Shown here piece by piece: positions 62,254-64,000 of a stretch of 64,000 nt of DNA. Below the pieces are notes generated by a model, which saw nothing but the letters and a program-made list of their open reading frames with translations, had not been told where the DNA came from and searched no databases. Made by a program: the position numbers and the translations under genes. Position 1 is the stretch's first letter, and each line of letters opens with the position of its first letter. The DNA is from Alphaproteobacteria bacterium (lineage in GTDB: Bacteria > Pseudomonadota > Alphaproteobacteria > Micavibrionales > Micavibrionaceae), in assembly GCA_030750865.1 (NCBI GenBank), contig JASMHE010000001.1, forward strand, positions 1-64,000, given 5' to 3'.

Positions 62254-63213
62254 ATGATGACACACATGACAATATCCGACACACACATAAATGATACAAC
62301 CCCCGATCCGGATGTGCCGCCCGCAAAGGAAGTCACCCTGCACCTTGTGTCCGATGCAACGGGCAGCACCCTGCAAGGGCTGGCGCGCGCCTGTGTCGCC
62401 CAGTTTGAAAAAATCCATGTCGATGAAAAATTCTGGCCGCTGGTCCGCTCCGAAAAACAGCTCGACCGCGTCATACAGGATATCCAGAACAACCCCGGTC
62501 CGGTTTTCTTTACACTGGTCGATCAGAAAATGCGCCGGAAGTTACGCAGCCAATGCGACAAAATCGGCGTGCCGTGTCTGCCGATCCTTGATCCGCTGAT
62601 TAAGGCCATGTCATCCTATACGGGCGAACCGGCCATCGGCATTCCGGGACTGCAACACGCACTGGACGAAGAATATTTTTACCGTGTTGATGCGGTTGAT
62701 TTCGCGCTGTCTTTTGATGACGGACAAAATTTCAACGGCATTGACGAAGCCGATGTCGTGCTGGTCGGCGTATCGCGCACATCGAAAACACCAACCTGTA
62801 TTTATCTGGCGCGGCGCGGCATCAAGGCCGCCAATATTCCGTTCGTGTTACACGCCCCGCCGCCCGACCATATTCTGAAACTGAAACGGCCTGTTTTTGT
62901 CGGCCTCACGGAAAACCCCGAACGTCTAGTGCAATTGCGTAAATCGCGCCTGCGCGCCGAAGAAGACGCACTCAGCCACAAACAAATGGCCGAAAACACC
63001 TATCTGGATATTGAAAAGGTCGAAGACGAGGTTAAAACCGCACGCCGCTTTTTCGCCAAACAGGGCTGGCCCGTGATTGATGTGACGCGCCGTTCTGTCG
63101 AGGAAACCGCCGCCGAAATCCAGATCATCTTACAGCGCACATTGGCCAAGCGCCGCAAAGCAGAACAGGCCGCCGCCGATGACGAGGAAACCGCCACACA
63201 AACATCATCATGA
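62254..63213 (+). CDS. ppsR: Pyruvate,phosphate/water dikinase regulatory protein (PPSR/PDRP)
   Basis: A 319-residue bifunctional kinase/pyrophosphorylase (DUF299 family). It inactivates the dikinase (PpsA or PPDK) with ADP and reactivates it with phosphate. The N-terminal part has LHLVSDATGSTLQGLARACV and the P-loop is GVSRTSKTPTCIYLA at about residue 173. Further family marks are GIKAANIPFVLHAPPP and RSVEETAAEI near the end. Two ATGs stand side by side at the start, so the exact first codon is uncertain and no Shine-Dalgarno is clear. maf and aroE follow at once, the usual alphaproteobacterial order. Confidence 0.94.
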   Translation: MMTHMTISDTHINDTTPDPDVPPAKEVTLHLVSDATGSTLQGLARACVAQFEKIHVDEKFWPLVRSEKQLDRVIQDIQNNPGPVFFTLVDQKMRRKLRSQCDKIGVPCLPILDPLIKAMSSYTGEPAIGIPGLQHALDEEYFYRVDAVDFALSFDDGQNFNGIDEADVVLVGVSRTSKTPTCIYLARRGIKAANIPFVLHAPPPDHILKLKRPVFVGLTENPERLVQLRKSRLRAEEDALSHKQMAENTYLDIEKVEDEVKTARRFFAKQGWPVIDVTRRSVEETAAEIQIILQRTLAKRRKAEQAAADDEETATQTSS

Positions 63214-63225
63214 TTGATACGCCCC

Positions 63226-63888
63226 ATGCCCGACATGCCCGACCCGACTGATTCCACCACCCCCGCAAATGCCACTTATGCCGCCGTTCCGCCGCTTATT
63301 CTGGCCTCGGCCAGCATGACGCGCAAACAGATGCTGGACCGCGCAGGTCTGCGCTTTGCGATCAAGCCTGCCGATATTGACGAAACCGATATAACGCACA
63401 ATATGCAGCAAAGAGGGGAAAGCCATTATTCAATTGTTTCAATGCTTTCCATGAAAAAAGCGCATCATATTGCAGGGCAAAACCCCGATGCGCTGGTCAT
63501 CGGATCAGACCAGATTCTGGTGCATGATAACCGCATTCTGCACAAATCCCCCGACAGGGAATCCGCCGCGCAAAAACTGCGGAACCTGATGGGTAAAACG
63601 CACCATCTGATTTCCGCCGTCACGGTCATGCGGGGCGATGATGTATTATGGTCGCATACGGAATCGGCCGCGCTGACAATGCGCACCCTTGATGATGCCA
63701 CGCTTGAATCCTATCTTGATCGCGCAGGGGCGGGCCTGATGCGATCCGTCGGTGCCTATGAACTCGAAGGACACGGCGCATGGCTGTTTGAAAAAGTCGA
63801 CGGCGATTTCTTTACCATTCTCGGCATGCCGCTTTTACCGCTGTTGGGCTTTTTGGGCACGGACTATATGGCAACAAGCACGGACTAA
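63226..63888 (+). CDS. maf: Maf-family nucleotide pyrophosphatase
   Basis: A ~220-residue Maf/YhdE-type enzyme that hydrolyses non-canonical nucleoside triphosphates and prevents their incorporation. The family start is PLILASASMTRKQMLDRAGL, with the usual LASxS motif. VIGSDQILVHDNRILHKSPD contains the catalytic region, and the end is MRSVGAYELEGHGAWLFEKV. An ATG at 63226 is chosen; a TTG at 63214 is also in frame and an ATG at 63235 is nearby. It starts about 12 nt after ppsR. The first ~20 residues (PDPTDSTTPANAT) are not conserved. Substrate type (dTTP/UTP versus m7GTP) is not resolved. Confidence 0.92.
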   Translation: MPDMPDPTDSTTPANATYAAVPPLILASASMTRKQMLDRAGLRFAIKPADIDETDITHNMQQRGESHYSIVSMLSMKKAHHIAGQNPDALVIGSDQILVHDNRILHKSPDRESAAQKLRNLMGKTHHLISAVTVMRGDDVLWSHTESAALTMRTLDDATLESYLDRAGAGLMRSVGAYELEGHGAWLFEKVDGDFFTILGMPLLPLLGFLGTDYMATSTD

Positions 63889-63911
63889 CATAAAAACGGG
63901 ACGGATTTGAC

Positions 63912-64000
63912 ATGCAAGACAGTTTTATCAAAGCAGGCGTTATCGGTTATCCGGTGAAACATTCCAAATCGCCGTTGTTGCACGAACACTGGATAACCCG
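63912..64000 (+). CDS. aroE: Shikimate dehydrogenase, N-terminal fragment (cut by window edge)
   Basis: The first 29 codons are present and the gene runs off the window. MQDSFIKAGVIGYPVKHSKS then PLLHEHW matches the AroE N-terminus, where the conserved SKS motif binds shikimate. It follows maf after 23 nt. AroE reduces 3-dehydroshikimate with NADPH in the aromatic amino acid pathway. The order ppsR-maf-aroE supports the call. Confidence 0.9.
   Translation, partial: MQDSFIKAGVIGYPVKHSKSPLLHEHWIT

Noticed and set aside
1-64000. CRISPR arrays, insertion sequences, prophage and integrase genes
   Set aside because: No regularly spaced palindromic repeats, transposase motifs or integrase motifs were seen anywhere in the window.

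Overview
The window is about 64 kb of bacterial chromosome of moderate GC, most likely from an alphaproteobacterium. Support for this comes from the ppsR-maf-aroE run at the right edge, the alphaproteobacterial-type SerC, a consensus sigma-54 promoter in front of flgK-flgL, tandem TPR-sulfotransferase genes, and a stand-alone receiver protein with an arginine-rich tail. The combination would fit a free-living or host-/prey-associated lineage (Micavibrio- or Rhodospirillales-like). The lineage is an inference, since no rRNA is present.

Layout. 1-4.5 kb: N-terminal part of a giant repeat adhesin and gabD. 4.5-6.3 kb: an AT-rich non-coding stretch with candidate structured RNA elements. 6.3-13.2 kb: a receiver protein and the complete serine pathway (serA, serC, serB) with two unknown small genes between serA and serC. 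13.6-18.1 kb: a MoxR ATPase with a long Pro/Gln tail, divergent from a single-ring Clp-type AAA ATPase, a small membrane protein and an NCS1 permease. 18.5-28.9 kb: first type IVB (Dot/Icm-like) secretion locus, all on the minus strand: a TcpQ-like protein, a zeta-like kinase, icmT, dotB, dotC, dotD, a small unknown gene with a decayed tandem copy, a VirB1-like lytic transglycosylase, a Pro/Gln-tailed unknown protein and a DsbG-like protein. 29-33.6 kb: a FIST-domain protein, a BI-1 family membrane protein, a Fis-type DNA-binding protein and an RsmC-like methyltransferase. 33.6-39.4 kb: second type IVB locus, dotI-dotH-dotG-dotF, with the methyltransferase gene coupled to its 3' end. 39.7-46.7 kb: five consecutive paralogous genes for exported ~450-residue proteins that I do not recognise, divergent from the dotI operon. 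46.8-50.4 kb: flgK-flgL behind a sigma-54 promoter. 50.6-64 kb: typA, tRNA-Ala(GGC), a membrane protein, a patatin phospholipase, rnr, two TPR-sulfotransferases, a small lipoprotein, ppsR, maf and the start of aroE.

How it fits together. DotC, DotD and DotH would form the outer-membrane core, DotG would span the envelope, DotF and DotI sit in the inner membrane, and DotB is the cytoplasmic ATPase. The lytic transglycosylase could open peptidoglycan for the channel. The DsbG-like protein could handle the cysteines of the exported paralogues. DotA, DotO/IcmB, the DotL/M/N coupling complex and IcmS/W are not in this window and must be elsewhere if the apparatus works. The five-gene paralogue array beside a chromosomal Dot/Icm-like system, with lineage-specific low-complexity tails on DotI, DotG and DotF, is the best candidate for an undescribed system here. 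The patatin and the zeta-like kinase are possible cargo, which is a guess from context only.
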